A stretch of DNA of 33,378 nt from the IMG/VR virus record IMGVR_UViG_3300030104_002790, positions 1 to 33,378 of that record. One strand, written 5' to 3'. The position numbers were made by a program, and so were the translations under genes. The stretch comes from a virus. This document shows positions 6,243-12,529 of the stretch, piece after piece. The notes below the pieces were generated by a model, which was not told where the DNA came from, searched no databases, and was given only the letters and a program-made list of their open reading frames with translations. Each line of letters opens with the position of its first letter. Position 1 is the stretch's first letter.

Positions 6243-6676
6243 TCTGTTTCTTGAGGTTTAGTCTTCTTACCAATGTTATATTTTTGTTCCAAAACCCAAT
6301 CTGATTTGTCTTTATATGCTAAGACTTTGATTTGATTAAGAGGAGCAATGTCAGAGACGGTATCTGGTTTTACAACAGAAATCAATCCCCAGTCTGCCAG
6401 AAGACGGGTAATACGATTGCGACGTTGTACATCATTTAATGTAAGGTTGGCATGTTTACCATCCAGGGCAAACAGTTCCTTAAAGTGTACGATGTAATAT
6501 CTTCCCTGCTTGTGTAGAATGTGGCAGGATTGATAGAGTTTTTTCTCTTTTCTACTCGCTACACCAATACGTGTGAGTGTTTCTCTGACTTTTAAAAAAT
6601 CATCTGGTTCATTAAGCATCACTTCTACCATTTGGTCTTGCGACCATTCAACAGTAGGTTCCACTGTAGAAGTCAT
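6239..6676 (-). CDS. regA: RegA translational repressor
   Basis: This 145-residue protein aligns with T4 RegA (122 residues). DDFLKVRETLTRIGVAS is at 25-41, LYQSCHILHKQGRYYIVHFK at 47-66, then RRNRITRLLADWGLI and a C-terminal LEQKYNIGKK. RegA binds the start regions of early mRNAs and blocks their translation, including its own and clamp-loader genes in T4. It carries about 15 extra N-terminal residues; the T4 start would match the Met at residue 16, but the ATGA overlap with gp62 favours the start given. The order 44-62-regA is the T4 order, here interrupted by inserted genes between 44 and 62. Confidence 0.95.
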   Translation of the reverse strand: MTSTVEPTVEWSQDQMVEVMLNEPDDFLKVRETLTRIGVASRKEKKLYQSCHILHKQGRYYIVHFKELFALDGKHANLTLNDVQRRNRITRLLADWGLISVVKPDTVSDIAPLNQIKVLAYKDKSDWVLEQKYNIGKKTKPQETE

Positions 6677-7041
6677 TTTGTGCCTCCAATATCAAGTCGT
6701 TGTTTAATAAAGTTAATCTGTTCTCTAGTAAGAATCTTCAGAGCTTGTGATGCCTTTTCATTACTATAACCATAGTATTGTTTGACACATTCCAGATCCG
6801 TGACTTTATCCTTACGGAGCCAGGGAGAAAATCTCTTCTTTTTCCTCAGACTATTTAGATAAAAAGAATATTGCATGTCTTTGTCCAGGTGAGAATTTTT
6901 GTTCATCTCATTGGCAAACATCACACAATCCAGATGTCCTGATAGACAACGATTGATAATATAAGGAGGATAATCCTTTGTGTGTTCTGTCAGATCCTCT
7001 TTATTAAAGTTGATAGAATTAAGCCAGTCCTTCAGTTCCAC
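6673..7041 (-). CDS. 62: gp62, small subunit of the sliding-clamp loader
   Basis: The 122-residue protein opens MELKDWLNSINFNKEDL and contains YPPYIINRCLSGHLDCVMFANEMN (about 24-47), the best conserved part of T4-type gp62. KRFSPWLRK and a C-terminal ALKILTREQINFIKQRL follow. gp62 forms the loader with four copies of gp44 (8891-9835) and opens the gp45 clamp on DNA. It is clearly shorter than T4 gp62 (187), as usual for the cyanophage form. It overlaps regA by four bases and the glycosylase gene before it by ten, so all three are probably translated in a chain. Confidence 0.93.
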   Translation of the reverse strand: MELKDWLNSINFNKEDLTEHTKDYPPYIINRCLSGHLDCVMFANEMNKNSHLDKDMQYSFYLNSLRKKKRFSPWLRKDKVTDLECVKQYYGYSNEKASQALKILTREQINFIKQRLDIGGTK

Positions 7042-7427
7042 AGTTCTTCCTCAATATATCTTTTAAGTTCCTTGTCCTCAACATCATCTGGGATCTCATT
7101 CTTGTAAAAGATCCTGTAACTATCAGACCCATACTTACCAATACCAAAGAGTTTGGTGGCATCCTCACCGTCCCACTTAAGTATATCATGAGTCATACGC
7201 ATGATACGATGTGCCCTGATATTAAACATACCAAGTGGTTTAATAAACTCAGATAGACTATCATGTTGCCACACTTTAAGGAACTCCTCTGGTGTGGGTG
7301 TCATCTTGAATAGTTCAGTAAGGATTGGTTTTACCTGATTGCGGGAGGTTAGGTTAAGACAGATGACACCAACCATGTGCTGCCATACGTTCTCTACCTG
7401 TTGTTGGACCATCAGTTCATCAACCAT
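7032..7427 (-). CDS. MBD4-like HhH-GPD DNA glycosylase, single-domain
   Basis: The 131-residue protein covers just the catalytic domain of MBD4-type mismatch glycosylases. WQHMVGVICLNLTSRNQVKP is at 15-34, TPTPEEFL at 43-50 and LSEFIKPLGMFNIRAHRI at 58-75. The hairpin and catalytic block is LFGIGKYGSDSYRIF at 93-107, followed by EDKELKRYIEEELW. D102 lies where MBD4 has its catalytic Asp, in the same IGKYG-x-DSYRIF context. No iron-sulfur cysteine cluster is present, as in MBD4. Known relatives remove T or U opposite G; the substrate here is inferred. The gene overlaps dam by eight bases upstream and gp62 by ten downstream, so it is expressed with replication proteins and a methyltransferase. 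Confidence 0.85.
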   Translation of the reverse strand: MVDELMVQQQVENVWQHMVGVICLNLTSRNQVKPILTELFKMTPTPEEFLKVWQHDSLSEFIKPLGMFNIRAHRIMRMTHDILKWDGEDATKLFGIGKYGSDSYRIFYKNEIPDDVEDKELKRYIEEELWN

Positions 7428-8247
7428 AATTAAAAAGTAAAAGTTCCTTACGATCTTTCTGTTCTCTCATATATTCCCCGACAGATCTCATGGTGTAAGT
7501 CAGGTCAAACTCACCAGTTTTCCATCCCTTGAAACGATCTTTGACCAATTGAGATGAATTATAAGATACTAGTTGGTGACCAATATGCCTATCACAATTG
7601 AGAGCAAAATCATCATGATTAAATCCATTATGCATGCTTCCTTTTTTACCATACAGATTGTCCTTGATATCGTAGGGCGGATCAAGATAGGTAAATGACT
7701 CCTTGCTATCAGTGAGCAGTTCTTCATAACTAAGATTAGTAATCTTCCAATCCTTAATTATTTGAGAATACCCTGTGAGTTTTTCAATTCCTCGCATTGA
7801 GAAGTTGGAGACACTTGCTTGTTTGCTGAAGGAGGATGATTCAGTGAGACCACTAAAGCTACACTTGTTAACGATATAAAAAGCAATACCGCGAGCGAGA
7901 TTTGATTCGTAAATGTCATTTACAGTCTCCTTTGCTGTGAGAAATAATTTTCTTGCGGACTCGGGATCAGGATTTCTTGACTTAGCACCCTGAAGTTCTG
8001 AACATAAAGCAACTCCCTCATCCTGTAGAACCCTCCAGAAGTTATACAGAGGTTCATACAGATCATTTACCCATACATCAAGATGAGGAAATTTCTTGGT
8101 GATATGAATGGCAACACTACCACCACCAAGAAATGGTTCACGATACTCCTTATAATCACGAAGGTCTGGAATGTAAACATCCATTTTAGTGCAGGCACGG
8201 GATTTGCCGCCAGGATAACGAAGAGGAGTTTTCAGTGATTTCATCAA
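7420..8247 (-). CDS. dam: Dam-type DNA adenine-N6 methyltransferase
   Basis: The 275-residue protein has the class of motifs of D12/Dam enzymes. PLRYPGGKS at 8-16 and REPFLGGGSV at 36-45 form the S-adenosylmethionine site. VNDLYEPL at 60-67 and the catalytic DPPY at 189-192 follow. It transfers methyl groups to adenine N6. T4 Dam acts on GATC, and the same site is plausible here but cannot be read from the protein alone. Such phage enzymes may protect DNA from restriction or mark replicated DNA. It overlaps the upstream membrane-protein gene by four bases and the MBD4-like gene by eight. Confidence 0.95.
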   Translation of the reverse strand: MMKSLKTPLRYPGGKSRACTKMDVYIPDLRDYKEYREPFLGGGSVAIHITKKFPHLDVWVNDLYEPLYNFWRVLQDEGVALCSELQGAKSRNPDPESARKLFLTAKETVNDIYESNLARGIAFYIVNKCSFSGLTESSSFSKQASVSNFSMRGIEKLTGYSQIIKDWKITNLSYEELLTDSKESFTYLDPPYDIKDNLYGKKGSMHNGFNHDDFALNCDRHIGHQLVSYNSSQLVKDRFKGWKTGEFDLTYTMRSVGEYMREQKDRKELLLFNYG

Positions 8248-8435
8248 TAAAGTCTGCCGCTGCTGGGTCCTTGAATGACAACTTCAATACTATCAAGAAT
8301 ACGAGTAAGGGAAGATGCGTATACCCGATATCCAGTCCCAACATAAAGTTGTCCCAGGACTACAGATACCGTAGCCGTTCCCCAGAAAATATAATAGAAT
8401 CTTGATTTAACTTGGGCTTTCAGTTTCTTTTTCAT
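8244..8435 (-). CDS. 63-residue conserved membrane protein
   Basis: The chosen start at 8433-8435 gives MKKKLKAQVKSRFYYIFWGT. A hydrophobic stretch at about residues 13-32 (FYYIFWGTATVSVVLGQLYV) is probably one membrane span with the basic N-terminus inside. GTGYRVYASSLTRILDSIE and a short Gly/Ser/Arg end (PSSGRLY) follow. I recall this type of short protein (KKK…YYxFWG-A-VSVxxGQLYVG) as common in cyanomyoviruses, without known function. An in-frame ATG 33 bases upstream would add eleven basic residues; I prefer the internal start because the charged-then-hydrophobic layout begins there. It overlaps the gene before it by 29 bases and dam by four. Confidence 0.7.
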   Translation of the reverse strand: MKKKLKAQVKSRFYYIFWGTATVSVVLGQLYVGTGYRVYASSLTRILDSIEVVIQGPSSGRLY

Positions 8436-8622
8436 TGTTGTAATACGCAATCGTTTTGTGAAATTCATCTAGTGGATCGGGATATTTATCAGGATATTGA
8501 ATCCTGTTTATTCTTTCTTTGAACTCTTTGAGTTCTGGGATATGTAGGTATCCTAGCACATCAATGAGCACCTTTAGTTCTTCATCATCAATTTTGATGT
8601 TTCGGATGTCATAGTGTTTCAT
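8407..8622 (-). CDS. 71-residue conserved hypothetical protein
   Basis: The frame opens MKHYDIRNIKIDDEELKVLI and continues DVLGYLHIPELKEFKERINR, two helical segments rich in Asp/Glu/Lys, then a proline-rich stretch YPDKYPDPLDEFHKTIAYY and a polar end. There are no cysteines and no membrane segment. It overlaps purS by four bases (ATGA) and runs 29 bases into the following membrane-protein gene. I do not recognise a family. Its coupling in the chain purS to dam indicates a real gene, but nothing points to a specific role. Confidence 0.68.
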   Translation of the reverse strand: MKHYDIRNIKIDDEELKVLIDVLGYLHIPELKEFKERINRIQYPDKYPDPLDEFHKTIAYYNNEKETESPS

Positions 8623-8894
8623 TTAATTCCCTTAGGAAACTCTTCAATCTCCTCCAAATCATACTCCCAATCCTCAATAACTGGATTGGCATAGAGACGA
8701 TCAGAAAGAAGATCCAATTCTTTTCTTGCTGCTTCTTCACTTTCTGCTTCTAACCAAACATCAATCACCTTACCCAATCGCAATTTTTTGATGTTTAGTT
8801 TGGATAGTCTTCTAGAGGCATCCCTAACAGCATTGCCAGGAGAGTCATCAACCTGTGACCTTAGACGGATGAATACTAGTCCTTTAAATTTCAT
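8619..8894 (-). CDS. purS: PurS, small subunit of phosphoribosylformylglycinamidine synthase
   Basis: The 91-residue protein has the PurS pattern: a first strand MKFKGLVFIRLRSQV, the helix GNAVRDASRRLSKL (20-33), RLGKVIDVWLEAES (39-52) and the diagnostic LYANPVIEDWEYDLE (67-81). PurS bridges the PurL synthetase and PurQ glutaminase subunits in the fourth step of purine synthesis. No PurL or PurQ is in this window, so it would have to work with host subunits or with genes elsewhere. It overlaps gp44 by four bases, making it part of the replication operon. The pathway gene PurM lies at the right edge (32632-33378). The supply of purine nucleotides for phage DNA is the likely purpose. Confidence 0.9.
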   Translation of the reverse strand: MKFKGLVFIRLRSQVDDSPGNAVRDASRRLSKLNIKKLRLGKVIDVWLEAESEEAARKELDLLSDRLYANPVIEDWEYDLEEIEEFPKGIK

Positions 8895-9835
8895 TTGAAT
8901 TCACACTCCACCATAATTTCAGTAAGGCAAGCTAACATGTTTATTTCTTGATCCGCCACAAATGCCATTTGATACTGATACTTAGCGAGAGTAAGCACAG
9001 CAGCAGGAACACTATTCGGAACCATGGAATCATAACAAGCATCGTAAATACGACGCAGAAGGACGTTAGTATCGTTATCAAGGTTATTGACAACCCATTT
9101 ACGTACTTCGGAGAAATCCTTCTCTTTAAGTTTTTTAACCAAGTCATTTACTTTTACATCACTGAAGGTTGCGAGAATACCAGAATCAATTTTGCCACTA
9201 GAAGAATAACGTTGACACTCATTAAGAACACGCCGCCAATCAGGGAAGTGTTTGTTAATGAGTTCTACCAAGACCTTGTTATCATATTCAATACCTTCTG
9301 TATCCAGGACTTCTTGGATACGCTTGAAGAAGGATGCGGCAATGGCGGGTTTTTGCTTTCCTCCAATTCCGAATTCAACCACTGTGCAACGGGAATGAAG
9401 TGGTTCAAGGATTTTGTTTTTGAAGTTGCAGGTGAAGATGAATCTGCAGTTACTACTAAACTCCTCAATAAACGCCCGTAGGAGGAGTTGTACATCGTTC
9501 GTTGTGTTATCTGCCTCATCAATGATGATGACTTTGTGTTTCGCAGTTGAGCAAAGCGAGACGGTCGAAGCGAAATTCTTCGCAGTATTTCTGACGGTAT
9601 CAAGGAATCTTCCCTCATCGGATCCATTGATGACATAGTAATCTACTCCAAGTTGATTGCAGAGTGCTTTAGCTACTGTAGTCTTTCCACACCCCGCTGG
9701 ACCAGATAGCAGCATGTTTGGTATCTCACCCTTATCTAGGAAGTCTTGGAAGGTCTTCTTAATGTTTGTTGGTAAAATACAATCTTCAATAGTTTTGGGT
9801 CGATACTTTTCAACCCAGAGAAATTCATCACGCAT
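8891..9835 (-). CDS. 44: gp44, AAA+ ATPase subunit of the sliding-clamp loader
   Basis: The 314-residue protein matches T4 gp44 (319). EKYRPKTIEDCILP is at 9-22, Walker A GPAGCGKTT at 45-53 and Walker B VIIIDEAD at 102-109. A sensor-1 region FIFTCNFKN and the SRC motif with the trans-acting arginine (148-150) complete the set. Four copies with one gp62 load the gp45 clamp at primer ends using ATP. The C-terminal third is helical, as in other loader subunits. It is followed by PurS (four-base overlap) rather than directly by gp62 as in T4, with five genes inserted between them. It is preceded by the AbrB-type gene with an eight-base overlap. Confidence 0.97.
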   Translation of the reverse strand: MRDEFLWVEKYRPKTIEDCILPTNIKKTFQDFLDKGEIPNMLLSGPAGCGKTTVAKALCNQLGVDYYVINGSDEGRFLDTVRNTAKNFASTVSLCSTAKHKVIIIDEADNTTNDVQLLLRAFIEEFSSNCRFIFTCNFKNKILEPLHSRCTVVEFGIGGKQKPAIAASFFKRIQEVLDTEGIEYDNKVLVELINKHFPDWRRVLNECQRYSSSGKIDSGILATFSDVKVNDLVKKLKEKDFSEVRKWVVNNLDNDTNVLLRRIYDACYDSMVPNSVPAAVLTLAKYQYQMAFVADQEINMLACLTEIMVECEFK

Positions 9836-9974
9836 GTTCTTTTTTCACCAAAGTAAACGAACCATCATCATTAGGAATCCACTCTAACACATCCCCCTCT
9901 TTCCATCCAGTTTTTTCCAGAAGTTCCTTGGGAAAGGTTAAGACTCCATTCTCATCAACTGTCAATTTTTTCAT
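9828..9974 (-). CDS. 48-residue AbrB/SpoVT-type DNA-binding protein
   Basis: A frame from ATG 9972-9974 to TGA 9828-9830 encodes MKKLTVDENGVLTFPKELLE then KTGWKEGDVLEWIPNDDGSF and TLVKKEHA. This is one complete swapped-hairpin AbrB/MazE module: a strand, G-x-LTFPKELL-x-xxGW-xxGD-x-LEW and a closing strand. Such proteins dimerise and bind DNA, acting as transcription regulators or antitoxins. There is no toxin gene next to it, so a regulator role is more likely. AbrB-type regulators are common in cyanobacteria, so host origin is possible. It overlaps speD by four bases and gp44 by eight and fills the gap between them exactly. Confidence 0.82.
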   Translation of the reverse strand: MKKLTVDENGVLTFPKELLEKTGWKEGDVLEWIPNDDGSFTLVKKEHA

Positions 9975-10306
9975 TCTAAAGGGCGGATAAATTCATGTGA
10001 AACAATATCGGTTGCCTTCAATTGTTCTCTTAGATATTCTACACCAACTTCTGGCATAGAGATGTCCCCACATGTAAATATGTCACACACTGCCATTCCC
10101 TTTTCGGGCCAGGTGTGAATACTAATATGGGACTCGGCAAGCAAAGCAAATCCGGTTACACCTTGAGGTTCAAACTTATGAACGTTTAGATGTAGTAGAG
10201 TTGCTTTTACCTCTTTAACGGTCCTAAACAGGATCATCCTAATTAACTCAGCATCATCAATGATCTCATCAGAACAACCTTTTAGTGTGAAAAGAATATG
10301 TTTCAT
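9971..10306 (-). CDS. speD: SpeD, S-adenosylmethionine decarboxylase proenzyme
   Basis: The 111-residue protein is a bacterial class SpeD. The self-cleavage site is in LLAESHISIHTWPE (residues 55-68). Cleavage between E58 and S59 turns S59 into the pyruvoyl group; H64 (processing) and C74 (proton donor) are both present. GVTGFAL precedes the site and VCDIFTCG follows. The enzyme makes decarboxylated S-adenosylmethionine for spermidine synthesis. Cyanophages are known to carry speD, and polyamines could help DNA packing. It lies three bases after the unknown gene at 10310 and overlaps the AbrB-type gene by four bases. Confidence 0.95.
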   Translation of the reverse strand: MKHILFTLKGCSDEIIDDAELIRMILFRTVKEVKATLLHLNVHKFEPQGVTGFALLAESHISIHTWPEKGMAVCDIFTCGDISMPEVGVEYLREQLKATDIVSHEFIRPLE

Positions 10307-10309
10307 TGA

Positions 10310-10837
10310 TTATACCCAATCTGGTTTACGGGATGGGAGACGAAGATAATTAGATGCAACCCAAGGTTTGGACGCGATATAACGCCTGTAAGCAGTAAAA
10401 GTGTCAATGCTTGTGTCAAATTTAAATTCATCAGGTCCCGCAAATACAAATGGTTTTGGGTCTTTACCAGAGCGTCCTGTAGGGTCTCCTGTAGGCAGTA
10501 TCTCCTTTGCTGCTAGCAGAGTGCGGTGGCAAGTGTGAACCTTGCCATAACGGGCAGTGTACTCATCACACATGGCAAGTCCATGAGAGAGCAGCCACTG
10601 CCAGTTCATCACAAAGTCGTTTGCCCAAACGGTACAAGGATGATGACGAAAGGCACCCTTCTCAGTGGCATAGGGAGTTCCGTCTGCTTTAGGAAGTGTG
10701 CCAAATCCATGACCCCACTTGTCAGAGCATACGATAGCAAGCATCTGACAGGTCTCTAGAGGCATCTTAACAATATGTTTGTCAGGTAGGACCCTGGCAG
10801 ATTCCCAAGGACTAGGAGAGGTCACAAAGATATTCAT
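10310..10837 (-). CDS. 175-residue conserved protein, possible endonuclease-V-like (pyrimidine dimer glycosylase) fold
   Basis: The protein opens MNIFVTSPSPWESARVLPDK and contains HIVKMPLETCQML (21-33), then EKGAFRHHPCTVW (59-71) and a helical WQWLLSHGLAMCDEYTARYG. The spacing H21 to E28 with a D-x-H-hydrophobic context resembles the H16 to E23 block of T4 endonuclease V (DenV), where E23 is catalytic. A later His followed by a long helix also has a counterpart. DenV uses the N-terminal amine of residue 2, but Met would probably not be removed before Asn2 here, so the same chemistry is uncertain. A conserved cyanophage protein is sure; the DenV link is a weak inference. It lies three bases after the oxygenase gene. 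Confidence 0.75.
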   Translation of the reverse strand: MNIFVTSPSPWESARVLPDKHIVKMPLETCQMLAIVCSDKWGHGFGTLPKADGTPYATEKGAFRHHPCTVWANDFVMNWQWLLSHGLAMCDEYTARYGKVHTCHRTLLAAKEILPTGDPTGRSGKDPKPFVFAGPDEFKFDTSIDTFTAYRRYIASKPWVASNYLRLPSRKPDWV

Positions 10838-10840
10838 AAT

Positions 10841-11398
10841 CTAGTTAAAGTTAGAGTTCAATATTACTCTAGTATTATGGTTTTGAGGGACATGTCCAGT
10901 ATGGAAGTATAATCCATCAAATACCACAAGTCGATTTGCTTTTGGTTCAATCTCCTTTTTGATTGTTAACCAATTTTGATCAATTTTAGTATCACCCTCA
11001 AATTTCTCATTGTAAATGACGGTATTCCCATCAGAATCATTTAGGTAAAAAATTGAAGCGGTATGTTGATTTGGATTGTCAATGTGAGCATCACATTTTC
11101 TTCCACCAGGAGTATACATCGTCATATCTAATCTGGATCTCATGACGTTTTCACATCCTAAGGCTTTCTGCATATTTACAATGAGATCAGTAAGAAGACC
11201 AGCAGCGTAATTATCGCAAAAAGTATTTGGTTGCTGTACTATCCAACAATTAAATCCATGTTTTCCAAGACCCTCTGACTCAAATACACCAGCAGTAATA
11301 TTCTCTTGATAATACCACGCCTGGTTCCAACCTAAACACCCATAGGTGATTAGGTCGAAGTATTGTTGAGGAGCAAAATTATCAAATACTTCAATCAT
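10841..11398 (-). CDS. 2-oxoglutarate/Fe(II)-dependent oxygenase
   Basis: The 185-residue protein has the double-stranded beta-helix signature: H105-x-D107 in CDAHIDNPN, the distal H166 in LYFHTGHVP and R177 in NTRVILN, which would bind the carboxylate of 2-oxoglutarate. The order HxD, then H about 60 residues on, then R ten residues later, fits P4H-like oxygenases. Many T4-like cyanophages carry several such genes. The substrate is unknown; hydroxylation of a protein or nucleotide is possible. The stop of this gene is followed by the 175-residue gene, and its start overlaps the gp45 stop by four bases, tying it to the clamp gene. Confidence 0.88.
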   Translation of the reverse strand: MIEVFDNFAPQQYFDLITYGCLGWNQAWYYQENITAGVFESEGLGKHGFNCWIVQQPNTFCDNYAAGLLTDLIVNMQKALGCENVMRSRLDMTMYTPGGRKCDAHIDNPNQHTASIFYLNDSDGNTVIYNEKFEGDTKIDQNWLTIKKEIEPKANRLVVFDGLYFHTGHVPQNHNTRVILNSNFN

Positions 11399-12069
11399 GC
11401 TGCTACAGCAAAAGTGGAATCTGGTTCCAGAGCGATGTAGTAAGTAAGGTCATGACTTGTGCTAGTAAACCTAGACAGAAGTTTTTGAGAGACAACAACC
11501 TCATAAGTTCCAGGAAGAACTTTAATGTTTTCTACCTTGAAGTTAAAGGAGAACTCAGCACTAGTTTCTCCAACAACAATAGCAAAGTCATTGGAGGTGT
11601 CATTCTTCTTGTCACGCACAACAAGTTTGACAACACCATTCTCACCGACCGCAGACAGGTCTGGAAGTTGATACACGGCAGCTGCTTTCAGCAGTTTGTC
11701 TAACTGATCAGTGCTCACCTCAAAGCAGACATCTTCACTTGGAAGGGTAATCTCTTTATCAGGTGGTGTGACGATTACCTGAGGATCAGCAAAGAAATAC
11801 TTGGATCGCATCTTACCCTCACGGATAACAACATACCCATCATTCTTGAAGTCAAGTTCAGGACTTTGATGCAGACTCATCCCATTAAGAAACTGGTTGA
11901 GATCATAGACACCAAAATCTCTAACGAACTCCTCACTAACAGTTGCTTCCGCAAGAATGTTTTTCATCACACTGATGGTGCGAAGTTTACTACCTTTCTT
12001 GAAGAGGATTGATTGATTGATTGAAGAGAAATTCTTCAGGACTGAGAGGGTTTTATCAGAAAGTTTCAT
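11395..12069 (-). CDS. 45: gp45, sliding clamp (DNA polymerase processivity factor)
   Basis: The chosen start gives 224 residues beginning MKLSDKTLSVLKNFSSINQS, matching the T4 gp45 N-terminus (MKLSKDT..LLKNF..IN). A longer frame from 12087 would add MKIRNP but has no counterpart in T4. Further matches are VYDLNQFLNGMSL, FKVENIKVLPGTYEVVVSQK and the C-terminal YYIALEPDSTF. The trimeric ring holds the polymerase on DNA and, in T4, also activates late transcription with gp55. No clear ribosome binding site precedes either start. The gene overlaps the DUF3310 gene by 14 bases. Confidence 0.95.
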   Translation of the reverse strand: MKLSDKTLSVLKNFSSINQSILFKKGSKLRTISVMKNILAEATVSEEFVRDFGVYDLNQFLNGMSLHQSPELDFKNDGYVVIREGKMRSKYFFADPQVIVTPPDKEITLPSEDVCFEVSTDQLDKLLKAAAVYQLPDLSAVGENGVVKLVVRDKKNDTSNDFAIVVGETSAEFSFNFKVENIKVLPGTYEVVVSQKLLSRFTSTSHDLTYYIALEPDSTFAVAA

Positions 12070-12523
12070 AGGGTTGCGAATTTTCATTACAAAGGCCAGC
12101 GAAGTGGTAAAGGAGAATGCAATAGTGAATTGCTTTCAGAATATCTTGCTTTGACTTACCATCTTTTTTACCAAAGCGAGAGAGGTATTTGATAGCATTG
12201 GATCGACAGAAAGGTTCTGCGTCACCAATGCCCTCAATGAGATCCAAGGTTTGAGTCTTAGATTCTTCCGAAGTATAATGGGAACGATAGGTCATTCCCA
12301 GATAATCAGTCACCTCTTTGAGGATTACATCCTCATTGTACTTCCAACGACCGTTTGTGTTGTCAGTAGTGGGGAGTTTAGGAATATCAACATTAAAACT
12401 AATGCTGTCAGTTGCCTCTCCTCCCCCATAAATTACACCACTTAGATCTAAGTTGTTCATAGGATAATCTTCCTCAAATGTTCCATCCATAATTGAGTTT
12501 ACTAAACTCCATGCGTTCACCAT
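12056..12523 (-). CDS. DUF3310-domain protein
   Basis: The C-terminal half (residues 80-140) has the DUF3310 pattern: a conserved HY pair (82-83), TLDLIEGIG (92-100), SNAIKYLSRFGKK (108-120) and DILKAIHYCILLYH. The first 75 residues are polar and less conserved, with a Gly-rich VIYGGGEATDS. DUF3310 occurs in many phages, sometimes labelled as a nucleotide kinase-like (SaV) protein, but the biochemical role is not settled. It lies six bases after the MoxR-type ATPase gene and overlaps gp45, so it belongs to the replication operon. Function in nucleotide supply is a weak inference. Confidence 0.82.
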   Translation of the reverse strand: MVNAWSLVNSIMDGTFEEDYPMNNLDLSGVIYGGGEATDSISFNVDIPKLPTTDNTNGRWKYNEDVILKEVTDYLGMTYRSHYTSEESKTQTLDLIEGIGDAEPFCRSNAIKYLSRFGKKDGKSKQDILKAIHYCILLYHFAGLCNENSQPYETF

Positions 12524-12529
12524 ATTCTA

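Noticed and set aside
9828-9974. Toxin-antitoxin antitoxin (MazE-like)
   Set aside because: No toxin gene is adjacent; both neighbours are recognised as SpeD and gp44.
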